Positions 53,002 to 62,591 are shown, numbered from the stretch's first letter. The stretch is DNA of 64,000 nucleotides from Thermoflexibacter ruber (GCF_900113045.1 NZ_FONY01000021.1:1-64000), one strand, 5' to 3'. Program-made: numbers and translations. Notes: generated by a model from the sequence alone, not told the origin.

Positions 53002-53024
53002 GAGTATTTACAATGAGTAAGAGA

Positions 53025-54632
53025 TTAGTTGATAGAATATGTAAAGATTGGACTTCCAATTTTTGCATCTTCTGTTTGTCCTCTAAAATTCATACGCTTT
53101 ACGTTCTTTATCTCAATAATCAAGCGGTCACCGGGCTGTGCTTGGCTGGCAAATTGAGTAATGTCAACTGTTTCGCTTGTAACTTTCATTGGCGTACCTA
53201 TCGGTCTTCTACCTCTTGCCAAGGTAATTTCCCAAGCTGTTACTTTGTATCTTGCGTCTTTTGGAATCGCATCTCTAATACTTTGCTCTGCCAATGCCTT
53301 AGCTGTTAAAGACCTTGGACAAGGACCTCCTACTTTGAGGTCAAGTGCTCTTGTCCCACTAAAGATTTCTATATCTGGTTTTGGTAATAGGCGAACAGGA
53401 AAATGCTCTGTACCTATCAAAGTTCCTCCACTGCTTACCTGCAAATCAACTTTTGCTGCATTAGGAACGATGATAATATCCCCTTTCTTAGCACCCTTGA
53501 TAACTTCAGCATTTACAGCTGAGAATGAAGGATCATAATTAGCACCTAAGGCTGGTACTTGTACGCTTAGTTCATTACCGCAGTTCAGATAAAGAGACTT
53601 TACTGTAGCTGACTGAATTTGGATTACAGGTTTAGCAACAATATACTCTTGTTCAACTTTGAAGGTAGTATCGTTGCCACGAGTAGTTTTGATAGTGATA
53701 GCACCCTGCCAAGTTTTCTTTTCATTGCCATCTTTATCGTAGTTATTGCCGCTTGCTTTAAACTCTATATGACCTACACCGTTTTCTACTTTGACTGCAC
53801 CTACACTTGAACTCATACGAGGAGTGATTTGGGAAGAGGACGCAGCTAAGTACATAGTGGCTTTGTAAGTTGTACCTGCAGCAACTATTTTGGACTCTGC
53901 ACTCACTTTAGCTTCAATTCTATCAAACTTTACTACTACCTGACCCACTTTTTGAGAAATTACCTCCAACGCTTTAGCTTCATAACGAGCAACTTGAGTT
54001 TCCATTTCACTCATAATAGCCAAAGCTGCTACCAGAGGCGTATTACCAAAGTTGATTTGAGCAAAATCTTTACCTTTATGGTCTGGATTATTCTTGTACT
54101 GTTCCATTTCAGAAGCCTCAAGCGCAATCCTTGTTTGCAGTTGTTTACCAAGAGCAGTGTCCATTTCTGCAATTTTTTTAGCAAAGTTGTTCAAATCTGC
54201 TTGAAGTTGATACGCCTTACCAGATTTGCTACCTTCAGGACCTATCATATAGTTCATTACCATATCGTAATCCTTACCGTTTTTTAATTCTCCTGTTTTA
54301 GGGTCTCTACCTCCTGTAAACTCGATTAAATCTGCACGCAGCTTTTCAATCTCCCCAATCATCTTGGAGGTTTCTTCCTTCACACTTTCTGCCTTTTTCA
54401 AATATGCTAAATCTCTTGCGTCATTGCCTTCATCAGCTACTTTCTTTTTCATAGCTTCGAGCACCTTGGAGGAAGCATCTCTGGAAACATGGACAGAGTG
54501 TTGCAAACTTTCATCAATAAAGATAAATTTTTCGAGAACGGCATTACTTACCTGTAACGCTAATAGGGCAGTAAGTACCAAGTACATCAGACCTATCATT
54601 CTCTGTCTGGGCGTTTCTTTAAGACCAGCCAT
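53025..54632 (-). CDS. gldM: Gliding motility/T9SS protein GldM
   Basis: 535 aa: MAGLKETPRQRMIGLMYLVLTALLALQVSNAVLEKFIFIDESL, the single N-terminal membrane helix with its conserved Arg-rich flank, then the large periplasmic ring (VEQEYIVAKPVIQIQSATVKSLYLNCGNEL and the C-terminal KVTAWEITLARGRRPIG). With GldL it forms the proton-driven motor of type IX secretion and gliding. It lies 58 bp downstream of gldL, and ends at a terminator; gldN is not found after it. Confidence 0.94.
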   Translation of the reverse strand: MAGLKETPRQRMIGLMYLVLTALLALQVSNAVLEKFIFIDESLQHSVHVSRDASSKVLEAMKKKVADEGNDARDLAYLKKAESVKEETSKMIGEIEKLRADLIEFTGGRDPKTGELKNGKDYDMVMNYMIGPEGSKSGKAYQLQADLNNFAKKIAEMDTALGKQLQTRIALEASEMEQYKNNPDHKGKDFAQINFGNTPLVAALAIMSEMETQVARYEAKALEVISQKVGQVVVKFDRIEAKVSAESKIVAAGTTYKATMYLAASSSQITPRMSSSVGAVKVENGVGHIEFKASGNNYDKDGNEKKTWQGAITIKTTRGNDTTFKVEQEYIVAKPVIQIQSATVKSLYLNCGNELSVQVPALGANYDPSFSAVNAEVIKGAKKGDIIIVPNAAKVDLQVSSGGTLIGTEHFPVRLLPKPDIEIFSGTRALDLKVGGPCPRSLTAKALAEQSIRDAIPKDARYKVTAWEITLARGRRPIGTPMKVTSETVDITQFASQAQPGDRLIIEIKNVKRMNFRGQTEDAKIGSPIFTYSIN

Positions 54633-54690
54633 GTAACTATATTATTTTGGTTTAAAAGATTAAACAATTAGTTGAATTAGTAAATATAGA

Positions 54691-55518
54691 TTACTGACCT
54701 CTCATTGCAGTAAGCATATTGCCATATATTTTGTTCAGAGATGTCAAATTGGTTGTCAATTTAGACATTTGCTCTTTGAATATTTGAGATTCTTTACTTG
54801 CATCAGCCATGCTTTCCATAGCAAGAGTAAGATTGCTATAAAACTTATTCATTGCTTTCAAGTGACTATTCGCATCTTTCAATTCCATCTCATATACTGC
54901 GTTCAATGCACCTAAGTTCTTAGTAATTAACTGAACTTGAGAGTGATACTCTTTTGCATCTTTAGAAGCATTTGACATTTCTGTCATCGCAGTAATCGTA
55001 GTAGAGTATGCCTTATTCAAGTTTGCCATAGAAACAGCCGCTTCTCTTACGTTTTTAGTATATTCATTAGAAGCAGATGAGGCATCGGTAATATCTCTCA
55101 TTTTAAGAGCTGTTTCATTTAGCGATTTGATACCTTGTCCAAAACTTTTGAATGCCTCAGTACTTAAATTGGCTTCTGCAAGCATTTGGTCAAGACCAAT
55201 CAAAGCAGCTGTAGCAGACTTATTGCCACTTGTTTCAGGAAGTTTTCCCCAAGTATCCTCAGGTGCATCTGGGGCTAATTGTGGATAGACTCTTTCCCAC
55301 TCGTAGTGAATTTCTGGAGGAGGAACGGGTTGCCCTGCGGTCAAAAGGAAGATGACTGCCTCAGTAAGCAGACCTACGGTTAGTAGCTCGCCTGCAAAGG
55401 ACCAGTGCATGATTTTGAACAACGCTCCAACGATAACGACAGCCGCACCAATACTAATCAATTTTGGTACAATTACTCTGTAGAATTTTTCAAGGCTTGT
55501 TTCACGTACTTTACTCAT
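54691..55518 (-). CDS. gldL: Gliding motility/T9SS motor protein GldL
   Basis: 275 aa with two membrane helices near the N-terminus (LISIGAAVVIVGALFKIMHWSFAGELLTVGLLTEAVIFLLTAGQP) holding the conserved Lys/Glu pair region, then a long cytoplasmic helical domain. GldL pentamers surround the GldM dimer. Start ATG 55518 follows MSKVRETSLEKFYR. gldK, the usual upstream gene, is missing here. Confidence 0.94.
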   Translation of the reverse strand: MSKVRETSLEKFYRVIVPKLISIGAAVVIVGALFKIMHWSFAGELLTVGLLTEAVIFLLTAGQPVPPPEIHYEWERVYPQLAPDAPEDTWGKLPETSGNKSATAALIGLDQMLAEANLSTEAFKSFGQGIKSLNETALKMRDITDASSASNEYTKNVREAAVSMANLNKAYSTTITAMTEMSNASKDAKEYHSQVQLITKNLGALNAVYEMELKDANSHLKAMNKFYSNLTLAMESMADASKESQIFKEQMSKLTTNLTSLNKIYGNMLTAMRGQ

Positions 55519-55975
55519 TGTGTTTGGTTTTAATTAATAGTTGTTGATATAATCATTTTTTAGATTTCCAAAGAAATATGAATAAGAGGGCTTATCCATT
55601 GCTAATTGTAAAAAACATTTTCACAATCAACAAGCAAGTTTATGTAAAACTTTTCAAAGTTACAAAAATTGTTGGATTTTTTATATTTCACTTATTTAGA
55701 AATTATCTCAGGAAAATGGTAAATAGATGAACAATTATCTTTGCTATCTATTACGAATTTTCAAAGTTATGAAAAAAGAAAATACTTTTAAAAGCATTTT
55801 GAGAAATATTTTATTAAGGTTGGTATCAAAAGGATTTAAAATATTAAAGAATTTAAACTTTTGAAACAATAAAAATGAAATGTGCTACTCTCAATGTATG
55901 CTAAAAATAGTAACAAATTTTATTCCAAAAGTACATTTTTTATATTTATATGGCACAAGTTTAAGAATATTGTAT
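55519..55975. other. Intergenic region, AT-rich
   Basis: 457 bp between gldL and hldD (same strand). A minus-strand TAACTTTG at 55662-55655 may be the gldL promoter (137 bp before the start), without a good -33 TTG. No coding frame or RNA is supported. Confidence 0.45.
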
Positions 55976-56941
55976 TTAAAAATATTGATTGGCTGATAAA
56001 TAATTTTGCACGTAATCTGAAATTCCCTCCTCCAGCGAATAGAAGGGTTTTGTATAGCCTGCTTTTTGGAGTTTACTCATATTGGCTTGAGTAAAATATT
56101 GATATTTGTCGCGAATATCCAAAGGCGTATCTACGAAATTTATATTCTCTTCTACCTTTAATGCTTTAAAGGTATTGCGAGCTAAATCCAAAAAGGTACG
56201 AGCCTTTCCTGTCCCCAAGTTATAAATTCCTGAACTCACCGCATTCTCCAAGAAAAAGAGGCATACGCTCACTACATCTTTGACGTAGATGAAATCCCGT
56301 AATTGTTCTCCGTCTTTGTAATCGGGGTGATGGGAACGGAAAAGTTTCATAGACTTAGTTTGGCTGATTTGATTGAAAGCATGAAAAATTACTGATGCCA
56401 TTCGCCCTTTGTGGTACTCGTTAGGACCGTAAACGTTGAAAAACTTTAACCCGTACCAGCGTGGAGGCGTTTGTTTTTGTGCTAATACCCACTTATCAAA
56501 CTCATTTTTAGACTCGCCGTAGGGATTCAAGGGTTTTAGTAAGTGAATTTTACTCTCATCGTCGTCGTAGCCCTGTTCTCCTATGCCATAAGTGGCAGCA
56601 GAAGAAGCATAGACCAAAGGAGTTTGTTTATCTGCACAAAACTGCCAAATCTGCTTAGAATAATTTATATTTAGTTGTTCAAAAATCTGATAATCAAACT
56701 CAGTAGTATCAGTACGCGCACCTATATGAAAAATAAAATCAATGTTTTTATGATTTTCTTTGAGCCAATCAAACAAAGAAAACCTCTCTACTTTTGCCAT
56801 GAATTGTTTATTGGCTAAATTTTTGTTTTTTATTTCATTAGAAAAATCATCTACTATCACGATGTCTTTGCGACCAATTTTGTTCAGTTGGCTAAGCAAA
56901 CAACTTCCGATAAAACCAGCTGCCCCCGTAACTACTATCAT
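55976..56941 (-). CDS. hldD: ADP-L-glycero-D-manno-heptose-6-epimerase
   Basis: 321 aa, short-chain-dehydrogenase fold with the NAD motif VVTGAAGFIGSCLLSQLNKIG and catalytic YGESKNEFDKW. GARTDTTEFD, GLKFFNVYGPNEYHKGRMASV and DFIYVKDV match HldD (RfaD). It makes the heptose precursor for the LPS inner core. It stands alone. Confidence 0.9.
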   Translation of the reverse strand: MIVVTGAAGFIGSCLLSQLNKIGRKDIVIVDDFSNEIKNKNLANKQFMAKVERFSLFDWLKENHKNIDFIFHIGARTDTTEFDYQIFEQLNINYSKQIWQFCADKQTPLVYASSAATYGIGEQGYDDDESKIHLLKPLNPYGESKNEFDKWVLAQKQTPPRWYGLKFFNVYGPNEYHKGRMASVIFHAFNQISQTKSMKLFRSHHPDYKDGEQLRDFIYVKDVVSVCLFFLENAVSSGIYNLGTGKARTFLDLARNTFKALKVEENINFVDTPLDIRDKYQYFTQANMSKLQKAGYTKPFYSLEEGISDYVQNYLSANQYF

Positions 56942-57064
56942 ACTTTTTAATTTTATACTTGATTATAAATATTTAACTTGAAAAATAGGCTTTACCTCTT
57001 CTATGATTACTTTGTAAAATTCTATAAAATTTAGCAATACGGCAAAAAGCACTAAGGAAAAAAT

Positions 57065-57688
57065 ATGGTACGCAGTTTTTTTATGCTTTTGTGGGCAAGT
57101 TTGTATTTTCTTTTTGGGGCTTTGGCTCAGTCAGACAAACCGGGATTTAAAATTACGACATGGACAAAACCTGCTGAGTGTCAAGGCAGAGGGAGTAATT
57201 TTGAAATAGGGTATGTTTTCTCTCCCTTGGGTAAGGAGGTGGAGATAGCTTTGTATTTACAATTAGAGGACGGTAGTTGGGCGGTAAAAAAGTATTTGAC
57301 TAAAAGTTTTGGTTATTTTAAGATAGATGCAAGGAGTTGTCAATATACAGGGAATCATTATGGCTTTGCTAAATATACAGATGATAAAGAGAGCAGATTC
57401 CCTACCGAAGAGGCAGTAAGGCAACAGCATGAAGCCTCTGACCAGACGCCTCAATTTAGAATTTATGAGCAGATAGAAAATCCAGACTGTAAGGGAGTAA
57501 GGCTGGAGACGGGCTATGTGTATTCGCCTAAGGGGACAAAAGTGGCTATCGTACTCTCCTTAGAAAGATTAGATGGCTCTTGGACAAAAAAGCATTATAC
57601 TTTTTTTGGTACAGGAATTATGGACTTGGCTTTGCAAGACTGTAACTTTACAGGAAACTTCAAAGCAGAGGTAAAATACATAGAATAA
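57065..57688 (+). CDS. Secreted protein with two tandem ~80-aa repeats
   Basis: 207 aa with a signal peptide (FFMLLWASLYFLFGALAQS). Two copies of the same domain follow: FKITTWTKPAECQGRGSNFEIGYVFSPLGKEVEIALYLQLEDGSW and FRIYEQIENPDCKGVRLETGYVYSPKGTKVAIVLSLERLDGSW, each ending with a C-x-TGN motif and one Cys near the start and one near the end. This is internal duplication; each domain may have one disulphide. Function unknown. Confidence 0.75.
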   Translation: MVRSFFMLLWASLYFLFGALAQSDKPGFKITTWTKPAECQGRGSNFEIGYVFSPLGKEVEIALYLQLEDGSWAVKKYLTKSFGYFKIDARSCQYTGNHYGFAKYTDDKESRFPTEEAVRQQHEASDQTPQFRIYEQIENPDCKGVRLETGYVYSPKGTKVAIVLSLERLDGSWTKKHYTFFGTGIMDLALQDCNFTGNFKAEVKYIE

Positions 57689-57704
57689 GCAAGTATTGAC
57701 TTTA

Positions 57705-58634
57705 TTAGTCAAAAGGTTTGCTTTTTTGTGCTAAAAGATACAGTACAGCCATACGTACTGCTACTCCGTTTTCTACTTGTTGGAGAATAATAGAATGAGA
57801 TGAATCCGCCACATCGCTGGTTATTTCTACTCCCCTATTAATCGGACCGGGGTGCATAATAACGATTTCTCTATCCAACTTCTCTAATAAAGTTTTATTG
57901 ATGCCATAGTAAAGAGCATACTCTCTCAAAGAAGGGAAATTCTGTGCTTGCTGACGCTCTAATTGGATTCGGAGTACATTGGCTACATCGCACCACTGCA
58001 AAGCACGCAATACTTGATGCTCTACTTTAACTCCTAAATCTTTCATGTATTTGGGAATGAGTGTACTGGGTCCGCAGACCATTACCTCTGCGCCTAATTT
58101 TTGTAAAGCAAAAATATTGGAAAGAGCCACTCTTGAATGTGAAATATCACCTATAATCGCTATTTTTTTCCCTCTGATTTCTCCTAATTTTTCGCGCATA
58201 GAGAAAGCATCTAACAGGGCTTGTGTAGGGTGTTCGTGTGTGCCATCGCCTGCATTGATGATGTTAGCTTGAATGTGCTTTGCTAAGAAATGAGGGGCAC
58301 CGGGGCTGGCGTGCCGCATGACTATCATATCTACTTTCATCGCCAAAATATTATTAACAGTATCCAAGAGCGTTTCCCCTTTTTTCACGGAACTACCCGA
58401 AGCAGAAAAATTAATGACATCAGCAGAAAGGCGTTTCTCTGCCAACTCAAAAGAAAGGCGAGTACGGGTGGAATTCTCAAAAAAAACATTGGCAATCGTC
58501 ATATCGCGAAGTGAAGGAACTTTTTTGATAGGACGATTGATGACTTCCTTGAAGGTACTTGCCGTTTCCAAAATAAGTTCTATGTCCTTTAATGTAAGGT
58601 CTTTGATTCCAAGTAAGTGATTTACAGAAAGCAT
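57705..58634 (-). CDS. pyrB: Aspartate carbamoyltransferase catalytic subunit
   Basis: 309 aa from ATG 58634. Carbamoyl-phosphate motif STRTR in FFENSTRTRLSFELAEKRL and HPTQALLD in the active site; MHPGPINRGVEI at the C-terminus. It makes N-carbamoyl-L-aspartate in pyrimidine synthesis. pyrI is not adjacent. Confidence 0.96.
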   Translation of the reverse strand: MLSVNHLLGIKDLTLKDIELILETASTFKEVINRPIKKVPSLRDMTIANVFFENSTRTRLSFELAEKRLSADVINFSASGSSVKKGETLLDTVNNILAMKVDMIVMRHASPGAPHFLAKHIQANIINAGDGTHEHPTQALLDAFSMREKLGEIRGKKIAIIGDISHSRVALSNIFALQKLGAEVMVCGPSTLIPKYMKDLGVKVEHQVLRALQWCDVANVLRIQLERQQAQNFPSLREYALYYGINKTLLEKLDREIVIMHPGPINRGVEITSDVADSSHSIILQQVENGVAVRMAVLYLLAQKSKPFD

Positions 58635-58665
58635 AATTGATAGCAATTTTTAAATAAATCACTTG

Positions 58666-58673
58666 CAAAGGTA
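58666..58673 (-). promoter_or_regulatory. -7 box TACCTTTG of pyrB
   Basis: TACCTTTG on the minus strand 32 bp before pyrB matches the Bacteroidota -7 element; no clear TTG at the -33 distance. Confidence 0.5.
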
Positions 58674-58785
58674 GGATAAAAATAAAAAATTGTAAGTTAT
58701 CTAATTGAAATTTAAAGACAAATCCTTATAATAGCAGGTGCAAAAGTTAAAATTTGCTCCACAGCCTTATAAAACTTAATCTCCT

Positions 58786-59304
58786 ATGAGCAGTATCTCC
58801 AAAAAAAAAGAAATCAATCACGTAAAAAAACATCAACTTATCGTTTTTAAGTTAGAAGGTCAGGAATATGCCTTATTTATAGACCAGATTAAGGAAGTGG
58901 TCATTACCCCTGCGCTTACTCCTGTCCCTCTTACGCCTCCGTATATCAAGGGAGTAGCTAACATTCGGGGAGAGATTTTAGCAATGATAGACTTGGTAGA
59001 GCGATTTGAGTTGAAAAAACAAGGACAGGAATCTACTCCTAAAAAGTTGAACTTTACCTTAGTGATTGCAGATGAAGAAAAAAAAATGGGACTGCTCGTA
59101 GAAGAACTGCCTCAGACGCTCAATGTATTAGAAACAGATATGATACAACCTTCACTTATCTATCAAACAGAGGAAGAGAAAAACTATATCCAGTTCATCG
59201 TAAGGTTACAATCAAAGGAAAATACACAAAGACTAATCATTGTAATAGATTTGAACAAAATTATATTGAAGGAAGAAGTAAACTCAACTTTAACTAATTT
59301 TTAA
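58786..59304 (+). CDS. cheW: Chemotaxis coupling protein CheW
   Basis: 172 aa with the CheW fold: IVFKLEGQEYALFIDQIKEVV, PVPLTPPYIKGVANIRGEILAMIDL and VIADEEKKMGLLVEELP. It would link chemoreceptors to CheA. First gene of a cheW-cheY-cheB run; no cheA or receptor gene is in the window. Confidence 0.92.
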   Translation: MSSISKKKEINHVKKHQLIVFKLEGQEYALFIDQIKEVVITPALTPVPLTPPYIKGVANIRGEILAMIDLVERFELKKQGQESTPKKLNFTLVIADEEKKMGLLVEELPQTLNVLETDMIQPSLIYQTEEEKNYIQFIVRLQSKENTQRLIIVIDLNKIILKEEVNSTLTNF

Positions 59305-59325
59305 AACCTAATAAAAACATTCAAC

Positions 59326-59685
59326 ATGAGTAAAAAAGTCCTGATAGTAGATGATTCATTATACATGCGCACTATTATCAAAGATGCCCTAAGCGAGGCA
59401 GGTTATGAAATCATTGGGCAAGCGGCCAATGGAGAATCCGCTATAGACATGGCTTTGGAACTCCAGCCTGACATTATTACCTTAGATAATATCTTGCCTG
59501 ATATGTTGGGGTTAGACATCTTAAGAACTTTGAAAGAAGAAGGTCTGGCATCTAAGATACTGATGATTAGTGCCGTAGGTCAGCAGTCTGTTATAGAAGA
59601 AGGATTGAAACTCGGGGCGGAGAGCTATATAGTCAAGCCATTCTCCTCAGAGCAGCTTTTAGAAGCAGTCAAAAAGTTATCCTAA
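59326..59685 (+). CDS. cheY: CheY-like response regulator
   Basis: 119 aa single receiver domain: KVLIVDDSLYMRTIIKDAL, phospho-acceptor Asp in PDIITLDNILPDMLG, and Lys in YIVKPFSSEQLL. It lies 21 bp after cheW and 15 bp before cheB. Confidence 0.92.
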   Translation: MSKKVLIVDDSLYMRTIIKDALSEAGYEIIGQAANGESAIDMALELQPDIITLDNILPDMLGLDILRTLKEEGLASKILMISAVGQQSVIEEGLKLGAESYIVKPFSSEQLLEAVKKLS

Positions 59686-59700
59686 AATTTGATAGGAATA

Positions 59701-60759
59701 ATGATGGTAGCTGAAAGTCCTAAGTTGATTCGGGTATTGGTAGTGGACGACTCGAGCTTTATGCGTCTGATAGTTAGTGATATTTTGCAGCAGGATAGTC
59801 AAATAATTATAGTAGATACAGCCAAAGACGGTCAGGAAGCCTATCAAAAAACTTTGATGCTCAAACCCGATGTGATAGTATTGGATATAGTCATGCAAGA
59901 TTACGACGGGCTGTATGCTGTAAAAAAAATCATGCAAGAAATTCCTACCCCCATCATTATTCTGAGTTCCGAAGGCAATGTACACCCTGAGGTGGTTGTA
60001 GAAGCCTTAAATGCCGGGGCAGTAAGTTTTGTCAATAAACCCAGAGGCATACTTCAGTCAAAAATCAGAGAAATAGAGCATCTACTCATAGAAAAAGTCA
60101 AAATTGCTGCTCAAGTACCTTCTACTAAACTTATCCATTCTTTAAAAAGTACGAATAACCACCCTCATACTTTTGATAGTCGTACTGTCTATGAAATAGT
60201 TGTTGTGGGGGCATCTACGGGGGGGACAGGCGCAGTAGAGCATATCTTGCTCAACCTTCCTAACAATTTTCCTTTGCCCATACTCATTGCTCAGCATATT
60301 CCAGAAAAGTTTGTTCATTCCTTTGCCCAAAGATTAGATAAGTTAGTTTCCCTCCATGTAAAAGTAGCTAATGAAAACGAATATTTGGAAGCAGGGATAG
60401 TATATATTGCCCCGTGTCATGCTAATACAGAAATCAAAAAAAATCTCCCTACTGAAAAACTGAGTATTACTTTGACACATGAGCAATTTCCGCAACACAA
60501 TTACCCCTCGATAGACTGTCTAATGCTCTCCACTGCCACAGTTTGCCAACATAAAGCGATTGGCATTTTGCTAACAGGCATGGGCAAAGACGGCGCAAAA
60601 GGTTTAGTAGCTATGCACCAAGCAGGAGCGTTTACTATTGCCCAAGATGAAAAAACAAGCATCGTTTTTGGTATGCCAAAGGCTGCCATAGAAGAAGGTG
60701 GAGTAAGCCAAGTACTACCTTTGAATGAGATAGCACAGTTCGTAGTGGGTTGCTTGTAA
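59701..60759 (+). CDS. cheB: Chemotaxis protein-glutamate methylesterase CheB
   Basis: 352 aa from ATG 59701. Receiver domain (RVLVVDDSSFMRLIVSDIL, DVIVLDIVMQDYDGL) then a methylesterase domain with the Ser in GASTGGTGAVE, His in AQHIPEKFVHSFA and Asp in TGMGKDGAKG. It resets receptor methylation. Together with CheW and CheY it suggests a chemosensory pathway that may steer gliding; CheA and CheR lie elsewhere. Confidence 0.93.
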   Translation: MMVAESPKLIRVLVVDDSSFMRLIVSDILQQDSQIIIVDTAKDGQEAYQKTLMLKPDVIVLDIVMQDYDGLYAVKKIMQEIPTPIIILSSEGNVHPEVVVEALNAGAVSFVNKPRGILQSKIREIEHLLIEKVKIAAQVPSTKLIHSLKSTNNHPHTFDSRTVYEIVVVGASTGGTGAVEHILLNLPNNFPLPILIAQHIPEKFVHSFAQRLDKLVSLHVKVANENEYLEAGIVYIAPCHANTEIKKNLPTEKLSITLTHEQFPQHNYPSIDCLMLSTATVCQHKAIGILLTGMGKDGAKGLVAMHQAGAFTIAQDEKTSIVFGMPKAAIEEGGVSQVLPLNEIAQFVVGCL

Positions 60760-60799
60760 AAGTTTCAAAGAATTTGCACTTTTATTGGATACCCAGCTA

Positions 60800-61219
60800 T
60801 TAAAATCTCTGTTCGTTGAGTATTTCCGCAGTTCCGTCTATGGTCATTTTGCCTGTAGTTTTGTCTACGACTTGAGTCTGCAAAATGCCTTTGTGCTTTT
60901 GAGTATCTATTTCTTTTACCGTCACTACGGCTTCATAGACTGTATCTACAAACATAGGTCTTAAAAATTTCATTTCTTGACGCAAATAAATAGAACCTGC
61001 ACCGGGAAAGATTGTACCTAAGATTTTAGAAAAAATACTTCCCCCTAAAAAGCCGTGAATAATGGGTTTTTTGAACATAGTTTTAGATGCAAACTCAGTA
61101 TCCCAGTGCAAAGGGTTGTCGTCCCCAGAAACTTGCATAAATAAATTGACCTGTTCTTGGGAAAAAGAAAAAGTATGCTTGAATACTTCGCCCGCCTGAA
61201 TAGTTGTTGGTGTAGTCAT
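60800..61219 (-). CDS. MaoC-family (R)-hydratase
   Basis: 139 aa hot-dog fold: SGDDNPLHWDTEFASKTMFKKPIIHGFLGGSIFSKILGTIFPGAGSIYLRQEMKFLRPMF, with the catalytic Asp (SGDDNPLH) and His (PIIHG) of MaoC/PhaJ enzymes. It hydrates trans-2-enoyl-CoA or enoyl-ACP to the (R)-3-hydroxy form. Divergent from the PduO gene. Confidence 0.9.
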   Translation of the reverse strand: MTTPTTIQAGEVFKHTFSFSQEQVNLFMQVSGDDNPLHWDTEFASKTMFKKPIIHGFLGGSIFSKILGTIFPGAGSIYLRQEMKFLRPMFVDTVYEAVVTVKEIDTQKHKGILQTQVVDKTTGKMTIDGTAEILNEQRF

Positions 61220-61250
61220 GTTAGATGAAACCTTTTTATGAAAATTGAAT

Positions 61251-61258
61251 TATCTTTG
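61251..61258 (+). promoter_or_regulatory. -7 box TATCTTTG of the PduO gene
   Basis: TATCTTTG lies 43 bp before the PduO ATG at 61302; no clear -33 TTG is visible. Confidence 0.45.
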
Positions 61259-61301
61259 AACCAAAATTACCACAATTTAATAAAGAACTTTAAACAAAAT
61301 C

Positions 61302-61856
61302 ATGAAGATTTACACAAAAACAGGCGATAAAGGAGATACTTCTTTGGTATATGGGACGCGAGTCCGCAAAAATGATATGCGTATAGATAGCTATGGTACA
61401 GTAGATGAACTCAACGCCTACATAGGTTTGCTACGCGACCAAGCAGTAAATGAGCTAAGAAAAGATATTTTAAAAGAAATACAAGACCGACTTTTTACTA
61501 TTGGGGCTTCTTTGGCTACCGAGCCTAATAAAGACCGCAAAAAAATTCCTGATTTATACGAAACTGATGTAGAACTCTTGGAAAAAGAAATGGATAAAAT
61601 GGATGCTGCTCTTCCTGAACTGCGTCATTTTGTCCTGCCGGGTGGACATGAGTCAGTTTCTTTTTGCCACGTAGCGCGTACAGTATGTCGTAGGGCAGAG
61701 CGGATTTGCGTTGCACTCAGTCGTGAAGTAGAAGTAGATGATTTGATTATCAAATACCTCAATCGTCTTTCTGATTACTTGTTTGTCCTATCGCGCAAAA
61801 TGGCGCAAGAACTCAACGTAGAAGAAGTAAAATGGATTCCAAGAGTACATAAATAG
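61302..61856 (+). CDS. Cob(I)alamin adenosyltransferase, PduO type
   Basis: 184 aa with the PduO N-terminus KIYTKTGDKGDTSLVYGTRVRKNDMRIDSYGTVDELNAYIG and the ATP-binding helix segment HVARTVCRRAERICVAL. It converts cob(I)alamin to adenosylcobalamin. The organism therefore uses B12 coenzyme, probably salvaged. Confidence 0.95.
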   Translation: MKIYTKTGDKGDTSLVYGTRVRKNDMRIDSYGTVDELNAYIGLLRDQAVNELRKDILKEIQDRLFTIGASLATEPNKDRKKIPDLYETDVELLEKEMDKMDAALPELRHFVLPGGHESVSFCHVARTVCRRAERICVALSREVEVDDLIIKYLNRLSDYLFVLSRKMAQELNVEEVKWIPRVHK

Positions 61857-62000
61857 CTATTTTTATTTTGACTGATTACAAATTATCCTTTCCATGAACA
61901 ATTTAAAAGTTTTCTTTGTATAGATATGAGATTGGTTAAAAGTTTAATTTTTATTTAACCAATTTTAATTTTGGCTTAGACTAAAAAATTTCAAATACAC

Positions 62001-62534
62001 ATGGAAACTATCATTACAAAAAAGACTTCACTTTTAAGTGAAACTGAAAGCAAACTCAACAAGCAAGTCCGCATGGAAGGGCTTTCTGCTTTTTACTATC
62101 TCTCTATGGCGTCTTGGTGTGAAACCAGAGGCTATCTTGGCTCTGCAAAGTTCCTCTATGACCACTTTGAGGAAGAGAAAAAACACATGATGAAGTTAAT
62201 TAGGTACATCAACGAAGCGGGTGGACATGCCCTTGCTCCTGAGATTACCAATCTAAAATACGAATATAATTCTTTGAGAGAACTTTTTGAGCATGTATTG
62301 GAGCATGAAATTGCTGTAAGCAGGGCGATTAACAACCTCACTGATTACTGCTTCGGTGTGAAAGACTTTGCTACTTTTACTTTCTTGCAGTGGTATGTAA
62401 GCGAGCAGAGAGAAGAAGAAAACGTGGCTCGTAGGATTTTAGAACTTTTTGACATCATTACCGAGCAGGGACAGGGCATGTGGGAAATAGATAAGCAAAT
62501 AGGGAAACTGGCAGAGCAAATTGCCAAAGATTAA
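62001..62534 (+). CDS. ftnA: Ferritin
   Basis: 177 aa with the ferritin four-helix core: NKQVRMEGLSAFYYLSMASWCETRGYLGSAKFLYDHFEEEKKHMMKLIRYI (ferroxidase Glu/His), and EHEIAVSRAINNL, FLQWYVSEQREEENVARRILEL. It stores iron as a 24-mer. Followed by a strong hairpin terminator. Confidence 0.95.
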   Translation: METIITKKTSLLSETESKLNKQVRMEGLSAFYYLSMASWCETRGYLGSAKFLYDHFEEEKKHMMKLIRYINEAGGHALAPEITNLKYEYNSLRELFEHVLEHEIAVSRAINNLTDYCFGVKDFATFTFLQWYVSEQREEENVARRILELFDIITEQGQGMWEIDKQIGKLAEQIAKD

Positions 62535-62550
62535 TCTAATTTAATCGCAA

Positions 62551-62591
62551 AAAACATTATAAGGTGATGCGATATTCCCTTATAATGTTTT
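62551..62591. terminator. Bidirectional terminator after ferritin and HU
   Basis: Arms AAAACATTATAAGG (62551-62564) and CCTTATAATGTTTT (62578-62591) form a 14-bp stem with a 13-nt loop; T-runs at each end make it work both ways for convergent ferritin and HU genes. Confidence 0.82.
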
